In this document: piece after piece, positions 1 through 8,092 of the stretch
How the letters are laid out: each line of letters begins with the position of its first letter
Numbering within the stretch: the stretch's first letter is position 1
DNA from: Bacteroidales bacterium
Lineage (GTDB): Bacteria > Bacteroidota > Bacteroidia > Bacteroidales > PUMT01
Assembly: GCA_007132365.1 (NCBI GenBank)
Contig: SLOS01000014.1
Location: 1 to 14,153 of the forward strand
DNA length: 14,153 nt
Direction of reading: 5' to 3'
Notes under the pieces: model-generated
Seen by the model: only the letters and a program-made list of their open reading frames with translations
Databases searched by the model: none
What the model was told of the DNA's origin: nothing
Position numbers and translations under genes: made by a program

Positions 1-169
1 AGTCGGTTACCGTCCCGATGGTAGTTCCCCTCACAACAATTGCAACACCCGGAACAGTAGAACCATCCACGGCACTGGTCACAGTACCGGTGATCTGCAC
101 AGTTTGCGAATGCAGGGTAAGAATCCCGCAAAACACAAAAAGTGACAAAAACATCATCAATTTTTTCAT
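1..169 (-). CDS. SusC/RagA-like TonB-dependent receptor, N-terminus only
   Basis: Partial gene that runs off the left edge; 56 codons are visible, starting at the ATG whose complement lies at 167-169. The protein opens with a typical signal peptide (MKKLMMFLSLFVFCGILTL, then HSQ, cleavage probably near Ser21/Gln22). It then enters a carboxypeptidase-regulatory-like (CarboxypepD_reg-like) plug-proximal domain, shown by TGTVTSAVDGSTVPGVAIVV and RGTTIGTVTD. That is the N-terminal signature of Bacteroidota SusC/RagA outer-membrane receptors (GTV-DG-PLPG-V-V-GT--GT-TD). In the family this domain precedes the TonB plug and a 22-stranded barrel that imports oligosaccharides or peptides with a SusD lipoprotein. 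Neither barrel nor SusD is in view, so the substrate is unknown. A few other outer-membrane or secreted proteins share this N-terminal domain, so SusC is likely rather than certain. Confidence 0.8.
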   Translation of the reverse strand, partial: MKKLMMFLSLFVFCGILTLHSQTVQITGTVTSAVDGSTVPGVAIVVRGTTIGTVTD

Positions 170-553
170 TTAGAATAGTTTTAGTAGGTTAACAAATAAT
201 TAATCAGGTCGCCTGGTGAAATAACCAAAATTAGTAAAAGGAACCTAATATTCTTTAGTAATTTCAACAGGAATAAGTAATTATCATACCGCAAATATAA
301 ACATTTTTTTTTTCTGGTCTTAAAAAACATAAAATTCTTTAATTTTCAAGCTAATAATCGGGAGAAATTCAGAATTCCGGAACGCCTTTTTTTCTGCACT
401 TGCTTTATTGTATGATATATCCGTGCGCATATGCTTCCCTTCTGCCTTTTGACTGTCAGCAAGTTGCCTTTATTTGTTTACCTGTGTCAGCCCATAGCCT
501 TAATGAGCGAAGGTTCGCACAGGTCGTGTTAACACCACCATGCAAAAGAAATA
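170..553. other. Intergenic region between SusC-like gene and protease
   Basis: AT-rich, 384 bases, no convincing gene. It holds the 5' leader and a candidate promoter of the SusC-like gene, and the downstream flank of the protease gene. A CCTGTG/CACAGG inverted pair (481-486 and 518-523) and the perfect 10-base palindrome GTGTTAACAC (526-535) lie just after the protease stop codon. Neither is followed by a T-run in the protease direction, so I cannot call a terminator. The T-run at 386-393 would serve only the plus strand and has no good stem before it. Confidence 0.6.
292..299 (-). promoter_or_regulatory. Candidate Bacteroidota -7 box for the SusC-like gene
   Basis: On the minus strand this reads TATATTTG, an exact match to the TAnnTTTG -7 element used by the primary sigma factor of Bacteroidota. 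It would give a leader of roughly 115-120 bases before the start at 169, a plausible length for a susC-type gene. No TTTG -33 element is visible at the expected distance, so the assignment is weak. Confidence 0.35.
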
Positions 554-3500
554 TTATCTGCTTATAAAAACCTTCCCGGTATAGATTTCAGAAGAAGTGG
601 TAATCCTTATAAAATAGATGCCGGAGGAGAGGTTTGATGTGTCAATACCCGTTTCCTTTGCAATTCCGCCGGGTATGGTCCCCTGATAAACGACTTTCCC
701 CCGGATATCAAATATTTCAAAAAGCAGATCTGAACTTTCAGGAAAACGGCCCCTGACAATTACATAATCCCCGGCAGGATTAGGATATATAACCAGATCA
801 CTGTTTATAATCCCGTGTATTTCCGGTGAACTTGTCACCACCATTGGTTCAGAGAAAATACTGCAGGTTGCGTCAAAAACAAGAACCTGGTATACACCCT
901 CAATATCACCTTCATTAATGAAGTTACGTCCGTTTTCATCCGGTATCAGGATTCCGTCACGGAACCACTGGTAAAAAGGTGATGATGCTTCCGCTGTATA
1001 CTTGTTGTTGGTTACCATTATTTGCGGTGGTGTAAGGGTATTGCTCCTGACATGGATTTTTTTGGTATGTTTTTGCGCATTTTCAGCGTCCCGGACCGTC
1101 AGGCTGACATCATAAAAACCTGTATCAGGAAATGATACATAGCTTACCTGAAGTTGCGATTTCAGTTTCGTGTCACTGATATTAAATTCCCATAACCAGT
1201 CTTCTATCTTTCCTGAACTGAGATCTCTGAACCGTGTGTATGCATCAGCACAGGCATACCTGTAATCAAAATCAGCGAACAATACATCTTCGCAGAGTTC
1301 TGCCAGCCAACCATAAGAAGCATTATCCAGATTGCTGTCAGGACCGGCATTAAATACCGCATGTCCTGCTGCAGTAATACCGGAAACTTTTAAATAATTA
1401 AAACATAATCTGGAGTGCTTCAATACTTCTATTATTGCGTTACCCCCTCCATTTGAAACAATAGGGACAACAGACCCGTCGCTGTTCATAATCCGCAGTG
1501 AACCGGATATTGACTGGCGGGAACCGGACCCCAGAATGAGTCCGCCCCCCGGGTATATCACCATGTCAGATATCCTGCTGTCGTCTTCCAGGTGCAATGG
1601 CCCGTAAGTTGATATCAGATTATACGAATTGCTGCCGCTTACAGTAAGGATATTTCCGCTGTTATATAAATTCCAGAAAGAATAATTGCCGGCTGCCAGA
1701 ACACTCTCTCCAGATTCCTGTCCTTGGCCTGAAAACCTTAATTCAGACCCTGATAAGTCCGCGTTCAGATTCCCTTCAGGTAGCCTGAACATTGTGAGGC
1801 TGTCGATCCTCGAGTTGCTGAGGTCAATATTGACCACTTTCCCGCCGCGAACAACAAATTCCCGTGCAATGATGCCTATATCAGCGGCGACCAGAGCTCC
1901 ATCATGAATATCGATTGAGTTTACATGCAGACCGTTCCTTATGGTCCATTTACCGCTACCCTGAAATATGAAAGCTGATTTTCTGAAACTATCCCCAAAC
2001 AACGATATTGAATTGCACGGCAAAGTTCCGGTAAAGATAACTTCCAGTGAATCTGTCTTCAAACGGTTGGTTTCGGAAGATATCATTGATCCGTAAATGC
2101 TGATCCTGTGTGAACCTGATCTTAACTCAGCCATTTTATCAGTTAACCAGTTAAATGTATAGCACTCTGCATCATCATCCAGCCGCACAACGTGTACTGC
2201 CGTTTTCCCGGGATTGAAAGACCTGTCATCAAAGACTACATGATCATCCCTGCCCGGAACAATACCGGCAGGTTCGCCTCCGCTATCAAGCGACCAGTTG
2301 GAGCCATTCTGCCATGACCCTTCAGGCCCGATCCAGTACAAAGTGCGCCTGTCAGCTATATCCCCGGCTTGCAGGATCAAAGAAAATTCCTGTTTTAAAC
2401 CTGTTAATGAACCCTTATGGGTGACCTTTAGTTTATACCTTCCCGGTGCAGGGTCTTCAATAGTAATCTTTTCAACATTGTCACGAAAATTATCTCCTCT
2501 GGTTGCGCGCTCAGAAGGGGTATCGGGGGAAAGGCGCCACGGGTAGAATACCTCCCTGCCATCTTCAGCATAAATTCTCATGTCCAGGTCGTTCACAAGC
2601 ATCAGGTCAGGGGGATCTATCGACGGTTGGAGCGGTTTACCCGGAGGGTCTGTCCAGCAGATAGTGGCTACAATGTTCCCATTACCTGTTGATTCGAAAA
2701 CCAACTCAAACTCCTCTCCTTCAAAAAGGCTAAGCTCCAGTAATTCTATACCGGGATCATCCCTGTACAGGATTACCCTGGCTGCTTCTTCGGTGTTCAG
2801 CAGGCCCCATCCGAACCGGTAGTCGGGCCCCGCTTCACCTGCTTCAAAAGCGGTATGAATGACCAGGCCGCGCAGGGTAGCAGACCTGAGATAACTATCC
2901 GTCGAATAACGTTCCCTGTAAAGCTGTTGCAGCAATAATAATGACCCACTGACATTTGGTGCAGCCATCGATGTTCCCGAGACTGTTGAATAGGACTCAC
3001 CCGGTCCGGTTGAGAAAAGTTGCACTCCGGCACCAACTATATCAGGTTTTATGCGGCCATCATTTGTCGGACCCCAACTGCTGAAGTGGCTCATTGATAT
3101 ATCAGATGGTAAAGAATAACCGCCGGAGATCTTATTTACTGCCCCCACGGTAAGCGAATTCTTTGCAACCGCTTCAGGTCCGATACTTTTGTATGGCCCG
3201 TCAGGTGGCCGGGTTCCGTCGCCTGTATCGTGCCTGTCATTACCAGCTGCCCAGACAATCAGGTAATTTGGTGCATTATAGGCTATTTCATCAATAACCA
3301 TGCTTTTATTGTTATAAAATCCGAAACGGTAATCACGGATACTATCGTTATGGGCATTCCAGACCCAGACGCCGTCCTTTCTGCTCCACCCAAGGTTAAT
3401 CCCGTATGAATGGTTTGATACAAGCAGCCCTTCTGCAGCTTCAGCAGCCATTTTGCTCAAATCATTGGTCCACGCATAACTAACCAGTTCAGCTTCGGGT

Positions 3501-4015
3501 GCCATACCCCTGGCAGCAGGGACAATGCCTGCAGAGACCATTGTTCCGGCAACAAGTGTTGCATGAAAATTATTTACACCTTTGTCTTTTGGCAATATCC
3601 TGCCCGTAAGTTCGGGATGCTTTGGATCAGCTCTGCCTGCATCCCATATACCTCCTGTCATCCCCCTGCCGGTCAGGAACAATCTCAACTCCCCCCCGGG
3701 GTGAAGCCCGTTGGTAGCTGTTGTTGTGGCAGCAACAGAATTCCTGGTCTCATAAAACACCGGAACACCGTCGAAGTCCATATACTGAAGCTCTCTCACC
3801 CCGCCATCCGAAAGCTTGATCCTTGTCTCAATAAGGTTCCTGTCTGCCCATTCCAATGCCCCTGACCTTGAGATCTCATGCTCATCCCTCAGCGTTTCAG
3901 ACATATCAATAAGTCTTTTCCTGCCGGCATGATCAGGCAACCTGATCTGGCCTGCCACAAGAACCGGAAAAGAAATTAGTGTAACAAGATAGAAAAGATC
4001 CGTTAATTTGGCCAT
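554..4015 (-). CDS. T9SS-secreted subtilisin-like (S8, KP43-type) serine protease
   Basis: Predicted extracellular or surface serine endopeptidase, 1153 aa. A signal peptide (about residues 1-22, LISFPVLVAG then Gln) is followed by a short pro-region and an S8 catalytic domain (about 115-415). The triad is visible: Asp125 in GIWDAG, His151 in FHATLVAGT, Ser349 in SGTSMAAP; the oxyanion Asn259 is in VWAAGN. Residues 420-550 (VNDLDMRIYAEDG to DNVEKITIEDPAPGRYKLKV) resemble the C-terminal jelly roll of KP43-like subtilases. Residues 555-905 begin with WIGPEGSWQNGSNWSLDSGG, a module common in Bacteroidota secreted proteins, and continue as a long beta-rich stretch. Then come a PKD domain (912-990), an Ig-like domain (996-1060, FYQWFRDG) and a T9SS type A sorting domain (1075-1153: VIYPNPAGDYV, FDIRGKVVY, LSSGIYFIRI). 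The sorting domain directs export through PorU and related proteins and cell-surface attachment. Oddity: the usual HGTHVAGT is HATLVAGT, with the second His replaced by Leu; the catalytic His remains. The gene stands alone. Substrate unknown. Confidence 0.93.
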   Translation of the reverse strand: MAKLTDLFYLVTLISFPVLVAGQIRLPDHAGRKRLIDMSETLRDEHEISRSGALEWADRNLIETRIKLSDGGVRELQYMDFDGVPVFYETRNSVAATTTATNGLHPGGELRLFLTGRGMTGGIWDAGRADPKHPELTGRILPKDKGVNNFHATLVAGTMVSAGIVPAARGMAPEAELVSYAWTNDLSKMAAEAAEGLLVSNHSYGINLGWSRKDGVWVWNAHNDSIRDYRFGFYNNKSMVIDEIAYNAPNYLIVWAAGNDRHDTGDGTRPPDGPYKSIGPEAVAKNSLTVGAVNKISGGYSLPSDISMSHFSSWGPTNDGRIKPDIVGAGVQLFSTGPGESYSTVSGTSMAAPNVSGSLLLLQQLYRERYSTDSYLRSATLRGLVIHTAFEAGEAGPDYRFGWGLLNTEEAARVILYRDDPGIELLELSLFEGEEFELVFESTGNGNIVATICWTDPPGKPLQPSIDPPDLMLVNDLDMRIYAEDGREVFYPWRLSPDTPSERATRGDNFRDNVEKITIEDPAPGRYKLKVTHKGSLTGLKQEFSLILQAGDIADRRTLYWIGPEGSWQNGSNWSLDSGGEPAGIVPGRDDHVVFDDRSFNPGKTAVHVVRLDDDAECYTFNWLTDKMAELRSGSHRISIYGSMISSETNRLKTDSLEVIFTGTLPCNSISLFGDSFRKSAFIFQGSGKWTIRNGLHVNSIDIHDGALVAADIGIIAREFVVRGGKVVNIDLSNSRIDSLTMFRLPEGNLNADLSGSELRFSGQGQESGESVLAAGNYSFWNLYNSGNILTVSGSNSYNLISTYGPLHLEDDSRISDMVIYPGGGLILGSGSRQSISGSLRIMNSDGSVVPIVSNGGGNAIIEVLKHSRLCFNYLKVSGITAAGHAVFNAGPDSNLDNASYGWLAELCEDVLFADFDYRYACADAYTRFRDLSSGKIEDWLWEFNISDTKLKSQLQVSYVSFPDTGFYDVSLTVRDAENAQKHTKKIHVRSNTLTPPQIMVTNNKYTAEASSPFYQWFRDGILIPDENGRNFINEGDIEGVYQVLVFDATCSIFSEPMVVTSSPEIHGIINSDLVIYPNPAGDYVIVRGRFPESSDLLFEIFDIRGKVVYQGTIPGGIAKETGIDTSNLSSGIYFIRITTSSEIYTGKVFISR

Positions 4016-4408
4016 GGATCAATATTTTATCATCCGGCGTAAAAACAATCCACTCATTATCAACTATTAACAGATTAAAGGAATTTGCATAACTGCTCAT
4101 TTAACTTTACTCCAGCCAGCTATAAAAATAATAAAAAATACGCCAAAAAAAATAATGTTATCCATAGCATCCGTATTCCTGACTGAAGTTTTAAAAGCAA
4201 AATCCTCCTGCATTAATTCAGGATATCAGACCCGTAATTATAAAAAGTTTTTATTAATTAAAGATGGTCAGCCAGTGAATTAATCCCGTTTTAAATTCTG
4301 AATTTTCTGTCAAAAATAGTACTTTAGCGGTTGATCTCATTGAATGGCCCATCTGTTCAGATCATTGAGCAATACCTGTATTATAAACCCTGATCACATC
4401 ATAAAGGT
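4016..4408. other. Divergent intergenic region, protease / mutS
   Basis: AT-rich, 393 bases, between divergently transcribed genes, so it must carry both promoters. A minus-strand match to TAnnTTTG (TATTTTTG, complement of 4311-4318) could serve the protease with a leader of nearly 300 bases. No -33 partner is evident, and I find no clear box for mutS. The heptamer TCATTGA occurs twice (4337-4343 and 4362-4368), 25 bases apart. An ATG-initiated reading frame of 33 codons (4344-4445) overlaps the mutS start but has no protein-like features. Confidence 0.5.
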
Positions 4409-7036
4409 TTGGAAAAACAGACAAAATATGCCGAAACCCCTTTGATGAAACAGTACAGCAGCATCAAGGCAAAAAATCCTGATGCCATACTGCTGTTCAG
4501 GGTGGGTGATTTTTATGAAACTTTCGGGGAAGATGCCGTCAGGGCATCGGAAATTCTTGGCATCACCCTCACAAGGAGGGCAAACGGCGCTGCCTCATAT
4601 GTGGAACTGGCCGGCTTCCCTCACCATGCAATAGAAAATTACCTGCCAAAACTTGTCAGGGCGGGACAAAGGGTTGCGATATGCGAACAGCTGGAGGATC
4701 CTAAACATGCTAAAAAAATAGTGAAACGGGGCATTACAGAGCTTGTTACCCCTGGTGTGGCATTTAACGAAAATGTGCTGGAACACAAAAAAAATAATTT
4801 CCTGGCGTGTGTCCACCTTGAGAAAGGAATTGCAGGTGTTGCCTTCCTTGATGTTTCAACCGGAGAGTTCCTGGCGGCCCAGGGAAGCATTGAATATATT
4901 GACAAGCTGCTGAATGGTTTTGAGCCAAAAGAGTTACTTTTCGATAAAGGCAGGGAGGATGATTTTTTCAATGCTTTCGGAACAAGGTTCTACACATATA
5001 AAATGGATGAATGGGTATTTCACCGTGAAGCATCATATGAAAAGCTGCTAAGTCATTTTAAAACAACGTCACTTAAAGGATTCGGGATTGAAGAACTGAG
5101 CCTCGGCATCATTGCTGCCGGAGTTGTATTGCATTATCTTGAACTGACCCGCCATGAAAAATTAACCCATATCAATTCCATATCACGTATTGAAGAGGAC
5201 AATTATGTGTGGCTCGACAAGTTCACTGTCAGGAACCTGGAACTTTATTACTCCTACAATGAAGGGGCAAGAACTCTTCTCTCTGTTATCGACAAAACCC
5301 TGTCTCCCATGGGGAGCCGGATGCTGAAGCGATGGATGAACCTGCCGCTTAAGGATCCGGCTGAGGTCAACAGTCGCCTTGATGTAGTTGAGTTTCTAAT
5401 CAATAATAAGGAAAACCGTGATCTGATATCATCAGAGATAATGCAGACAGGTGACCTTGAAAGGCTTGCATCAAAGATATCAGTAGGCAGGATAAATCCC
5501 CGTGAACTTGTACAGCTGAAAATGGCCCTGGAATGTGCAGGGAAAATAAAGGATATCTGCGCAGGATCGGGGCAGCAGTCGCTCGAAGTTACAGGAAACC
5601 GGATAAGCCTCTGCAGCAGCCTCAGGGAGCGCATTGACGCAGAAATCAAGCAAGATCCGCCAAATGCCGTACAAAAAGGAAATGTGATAGCTGCCGGGGT
5701 ATCGGCCGAACTGGATGAATTACGCGAGGTACTCTATTCGGGCAAAGATTATCTGATAAGGTTGCAGCAAAGGGAAATTGAAAATACAGGAATACCCTCC
5801 CTGAGGATAAGCTTCAATAATGTTTTCGGTTACTATATAGAAGTAAGGAATACCCATAAGGAAAAGGTTCCTGAAGGATGGATCAGAAAGCAGACACTGG
5901 TCAGCGCAGAGAGATACATTACCCGGGAGCTGAAGGAATATGAAGAAAAGATACTGGGGGCGGAGGAGAAAATCCTCAGGCTTGAAACAGAACTTTTCTC
6001 GGCAATCGTCGACGATGCAATCAGATATATACGTGATATTCAAATCAATGCTTCGGCAATTGCTCAAATCGACTGCCTTCTCTCCTTTGCCCTCCTTTCG
6101 GAAGAAAACGGTTACTGCAGACCAACGGTGAATGAGAGCAGTGAAATTGACATTAAAAAAGGCCGGCATCCCGTGATTGAAAAAAACCTGGCGCCGGGTG
6201 AGGAGTATATTGCCAATGATGTTTTTCTTGATGACAAAGAACAACAGATATTGATTATCACGGGGCCCAATATGTCGGGTAAATCTGCCCTGCTGCGTCA
6301 AACGGCGTTGATCGCGCTTATGGCCCAGATGGGTTGCTTTGTGCCTGCAGCCAGTGCCGTCATAGGAGTTGTTGATAAAATTTTTACCAGGGTTGGCGCA
6401 TCGGATAATATTTCGCTGGGTGAATCTACCTTTATGGTAGAGATGAATGAAGCTGCAAGCATCCTTAATAACCTCTCTTCACGGAGCCTTATCCTGCTGG
6501 ATGAGATCGGAAGGGGGACAAGCACGTATGACGGCATCTCAATTGCATGGGCAATGGCAGAGTTTATCCATGAATACCCGCACGGAAAGGCAAAAACACT
6601 TTTTGCAACCCACTACCACGAACTCAATGAGATGGAGCATTCATTCAGCCGGATTAAAAATTACAATGTATCGGTCAGAGAGATCGACAACAAGGTGATC
6701 TTCCTGCGAAAGCTAATTCCGGGCGGTAGCGAGCACAGTTTTGGCATTCATGTTGCCCGGATGGCAGGAATGCCAAAAAGTGTGGTAAAAAGGGCCGGTG
6801 AAATACTCAGGGAGCTGGAAAAATCACATAACAGGCATTCACTGGTAAAACCCGTTGCATCCCTTGCGGAACAAAGGGAAGGTTTCCAGCTCAGCATCTT
6901 TCAGCTGGATGACCCCGTGCTGAAACAGATAAGGGATGAAATATCAAATCTTGACATCAATAACCTTACACCTGTCGAAGCACTTAATAAACTCAACGAG
7001 ATAAAGAAAATAACGGGCTTGAATCCGGATAAATAA
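4409..7036 (+). CDS. mutS: DNA mismatch repair protein MutS
   Basis: Cytoplasmic mismatch-recognition ATPase that starts methyl-independent mismatch repair with MutL; 875 aa, a normal length. Domains in order: mismatch-binding domain I (about 10-125) with the Phe-Tyr-Glu wedge in GDFYETFG (Phe35, Glu37); connector II (about 130-250); lever III with TVRNLEL near 272-278; clamp IV around NVFGYYIEVRNTHKEKVPEG (about 471-490); ATPase V with Walker A GPNMSGKS (619-626), Walker B LLDE followed by IGRGTSTYDG (Asp698, Glu699) and the ATHYHEL motif (His735). The helix region has EHSFGIHVARMAGMP. Near the C-terminus QLSIF (827-831) matches the beta-clamp-binding pentapeptide. Start: an in-frame TGA at 4391 and no upstream ATG leave TTG at 4409 as the best start, because it keeps the conserved ETPLMKQY segment; the first in-frame ATG (4445, residue 13) would cut into it. 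The AAAGG just upstream is too close to act as a normal ribosome binding site. Confidence 0.98.
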   Translation: MEKQTKYAETPLMKQYSSIKAKNPDAILLFRVGDFYETFGEDAVRASEILGITLTRRANGAASYVELAGFPHHAIENYLPKLVRAGQRVAICEQLEDPKHAKKIVKRGITELVTPGVAFNENVLEHKKNNFLACVHLEKGIAGVAFLDVSTGEFLAAQGSIEYIDKLLNGFEPKELLFDKGREDDFFNAFGTRFYTYKMDEWVFHREASYEKLLSHFKTTSLKGFGIEELSLGIIAAGVVLHYLELTRHEKLTHINSISRIEEDNYVWLDKFTVRNLELYYSYNEGARTLLSVIDKTLSPMGSRMLKRWMNLPLKDPAEVNSRLDVVEFLINNKENRDLISSEIMQTGDLERLASKISVGRINPRELVQLKMALECAGKIKDICAGSGQQSLEVTGNRISLCSSLRERIDAEIKQDPPNAVQKGNVIAAGVSAELDELREVLYSGKDYLIRLQQREIENTGIPSLRISFNNVFGYYIEVRNTHKEKVPEGWIRKQTLVSAERYITRELKEYEEKILGAEEKILRLETELFSAIVDDAIRYIRDIQINASAIAQIDCLLSFALLSEENGYCRPTVNESSEIDIKKGRHPVIEKNLAPGEEYIANDVFLDDKEQQILIITGPNMSGKSALLRQTALIALMAQMGCFVPAASAVIGVVDKIFTRVGASDNISLGESTFMVEMNEAASILNNLSSRSLILLDEIGRGTSTYDGISIAWAMAEFIHEYPHGKAKTLFATHYHELNEMEHSFSRIKNYNVSVREIDNKVIFLRKLIPGGSEHSFGIHVARMAGMPKSVVKRAGEILRELEKSHNRHSLVKPVASLAEQREGFQLSIFQLDDPVLKQIRDEISNLDINNLTPVEALNKLNEIKKITGLNPDK

Positions 7037-7047
7037 ATTCTGATTTT

Positions 7048-7077
7048 TTTGAAAAAAAGAAAAATGAATTAACTTTG
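7048..7077 (+). promoter_or_regulatory. Bacteroidota-type promoter for tRNA-Gly
   Basis: TTTG at 7048-7051 and TAACTTTG at 7070-7077 are separated by 18 bases, close to the TTTG-N19-TAnnTTTG consensus. The tRNA begins 12 bases after the -7 box. It lies right after the mutS stop, so the tRNA need not depend on mutS transcription. Confidence 0.75.
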
Positions 7078-7088
7078 CAGAACAAGTT

Positions 7089-7161
<73 letters not shown>

Positions 7162-7164
7162 CAG

Positions 7165-7194
7165 AATCCCGGATAATTTTACCGGGATTTTTTT
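7165..7194 (+). terminator. Intrinsic terminator after tRNA-Gly
   Basis: Perfect 8-bp stem AATCCCGG (7165-7172) with CCGGGATT (7182-7189), 9-base loop, running into a T-tract ending at 7194. It begins 4 bases after the tRNA, so it also defines the pre-tRNA 3' trailer. Confidence 0.9.
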
Positions 7195-7257
7195 GTCGGA
7201 AATGATATTTTATTTTAAGATCATCCGCTTTTTTTTTAATTTTACCACAACATTTCT

Positions 7258-7342
7258 GCCCGGGTGGTGGAATTGGTAGACACGCAGGACTTAAAATCCT
7301 GTGGCCATTGCGGCCGTGCGGGTTCAATTCCCGCTCCGGGTA
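7258..7342 (+). tRNA. tRNA-Leu (anticodon UAA)
   Basis: Class II tRNA of 85 bases. Acceptor GCCCGGG (7258-7264) pairs with TCCGGGT (7335-7341), with G-U pairs at both ends; discriminator A7342. Anticodon stem CAGGA/TCCTG with loop CTTAAAA gives anticodon TAA at 7292-7294. The long variable arm (about 7302-7317) contains a GGCC/GGCC stem, as expected for Leu. T arm GCGGG-TTCAATT-CCCGC at 7318-7334. CCA is not encoded. A near-consensus -7 box (TAATTTTA, 7237-7244, last base off consensus) sits 13 bases upstream, so the gene may have its own promoter despite the terminator before it. Confidence 0.97.
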
Positions 7343-7343
7343 C

Positions 7344-7387
7344 ACAAACCCTCTTGAAGTCAGCTCACTGCAAGGGGGTTTGTTTTT
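7344..7387 (+). terminator. Strong intrinsic terminator after tRNA-Leu
   Basis: A 13-bp stem, ACAAACCCTCTTG (7344-7356) with CAAGGGGGTTTGT (7371-7383), has one U-G pair and a 14-base loop. It is followed by TTTT to 7387. It starts 2 bases after the tRNA and overlaps the upstream part of the pdxH promoter. Confidence 0.92.
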
Positions 7388-7406
7388 GGTAAATTAACTA
7401 ACTTTG
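7379..7406 (+). promoter_or_regulatory. Promoter for pdxH, overlapping the tRNA-Leu terminator
   Basis: TAACTTTG at 7399-7406 is an exact TAnnTTTG -7 box. The ten bases TAACTTTGCA are identical to those at the tRNA-Gly promoter. The nearest usable -33 is TTTG at 7379-7382, inside the 3' arm of the terminator, with 16 bases of spacing (slightly short). Transcription would begin near 7412-7414, leaving a leader of about 15 bases before the ATG at 7428. Confidence 0.65.
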
Positions 7407-7427
7407 CATGACCAAATCAATGACCTG

Positions 7428-8069
7428 ATGCAGCATGAAATTTCCAGGATACGCAGGGATTACTCACTGAAGGATCTGTCAGAGGCTTCTGTGCACCATG
7501 ATCCGATTGTCCAGTTCACCCGGTGGCTTGATGAGGCCCTGGATGCGCAGGTAAATGAACCTGCCGCCATGACGCTTGCCACGGCGGGTGCTAACGGCCG
7601 GCCCTCAGCCAGGCTTGTACTGCTTAAAGATGTAACAGAAGGGGGGTTGACGTTCTTTACCAATTATGAAAGCAAAAAAGGGAGGCAGCTGAATGAGAAT
7701 CCCCGGGCTGCCATTGTTTTTTTCTGGCCGGAGCTGGAAAGGCAGGTACGTTTTGAGGGAATTACCGAAAAGCTCCCTTCCGGGGAATCGGACGAATATT
7801 TTGATTCACGCCCCGCCGGGAGTAAAGCCGGCGCCTGGGCTTCCCGGCAAAGCAGTAAAATAGCCTCCAGGGAATTACTGGAAAATGAAGTGGTGAAAAT
7901 CATAAACCGGTTTAAGAATGAAAACATACCCCGTCCACCCTACTGGGGAGGATACAGGCTTACTCCCTGTGCCGTTGAATTCTGGCAGGGTCGTCCTGAC
8001 CGGCTGCATGACAGGATAGAGTATGAGATCAGGGATGGCATATGGGATATCAGCAGGCTGTCTCCCTGA
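7428..8069 (+). CDS. pdxH: Pyridoxamine 5'-phosphate oxidase
   Basis: FMN enzyme that oxidises pyridoxine or pyridoxamine 5'-phosphate to pyridoxal 5'-phosphate with O2, in the last step of B6 synthesis and in salvage; cytoplasmic dimer. 213 aa from the chosen start, close to the 218 aa of the E. coli enzyme. Visible motifs (numbered from this start): RLVLLK (62-67), TNYESKKG (78-85), WPELERQVRFEG (100-111), SRPAGSKAGAWAS (127-139), and the C-terminal family signature VEFWQGR with RLHDR (183-196). It ends in RLSP, like the RLAP of other PdxH proteins. Start: an in-frame TTG at 7404 lies inside the -7 promoter box and cannot be on the transcript, so ATG 7428 (MQHEISRIRRDY) is preferred. The gene is monocistronic and convergent with the next gene, only 23 bases away. 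Use of O2 suggests the organism meets oxygen at least at times. Confidence 0.96.
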   Translation: MQHEISRIRRDYSLKDLSEASVHHDPIVQFTRWLDEALDAQVNEPAAMTLATAGANGRPSARLVLLKDVTEGGLTFFTNYESKKGRQLNENPRAAIVFFWPELERQVRFEGITEKLPSGESDEYFDSRPAGSKAGAWASRQSSKIASRELLENEVVKIINRFKNENIPRPPYWGGYRLTPCAVEFWQGRPDRLHDRIEYEIRDGIWDISRLSP

Positions 8070-8092
8070 CCTTATCGCAAAATAATCCGGAC

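Noticed and set aside
481..535. CCTGTG/CACAGG pair and GTGTTAACAC palindrome as a terminator of the protease gene
   Set aside because: Short stems with no T-run on the minus strand after them.
4344..4445. Small plus-strand reading frame overlapping the mutS start
   Set aside because: 33 codons, no family features, and it overlaps mutS in another frame.
5720..6301. 193-codon open frame antisense to mutS
   Set aside because: Explained as a shadow of the strongly conserved mutS frame; its translation has no recognisable protein features.
7404..7427. TTG start giving a longer PdxH
   Set aside because: It lies inside the TAACTTTG -7 box, so it would not be on the transcript; ATG 7428 fits the family length.
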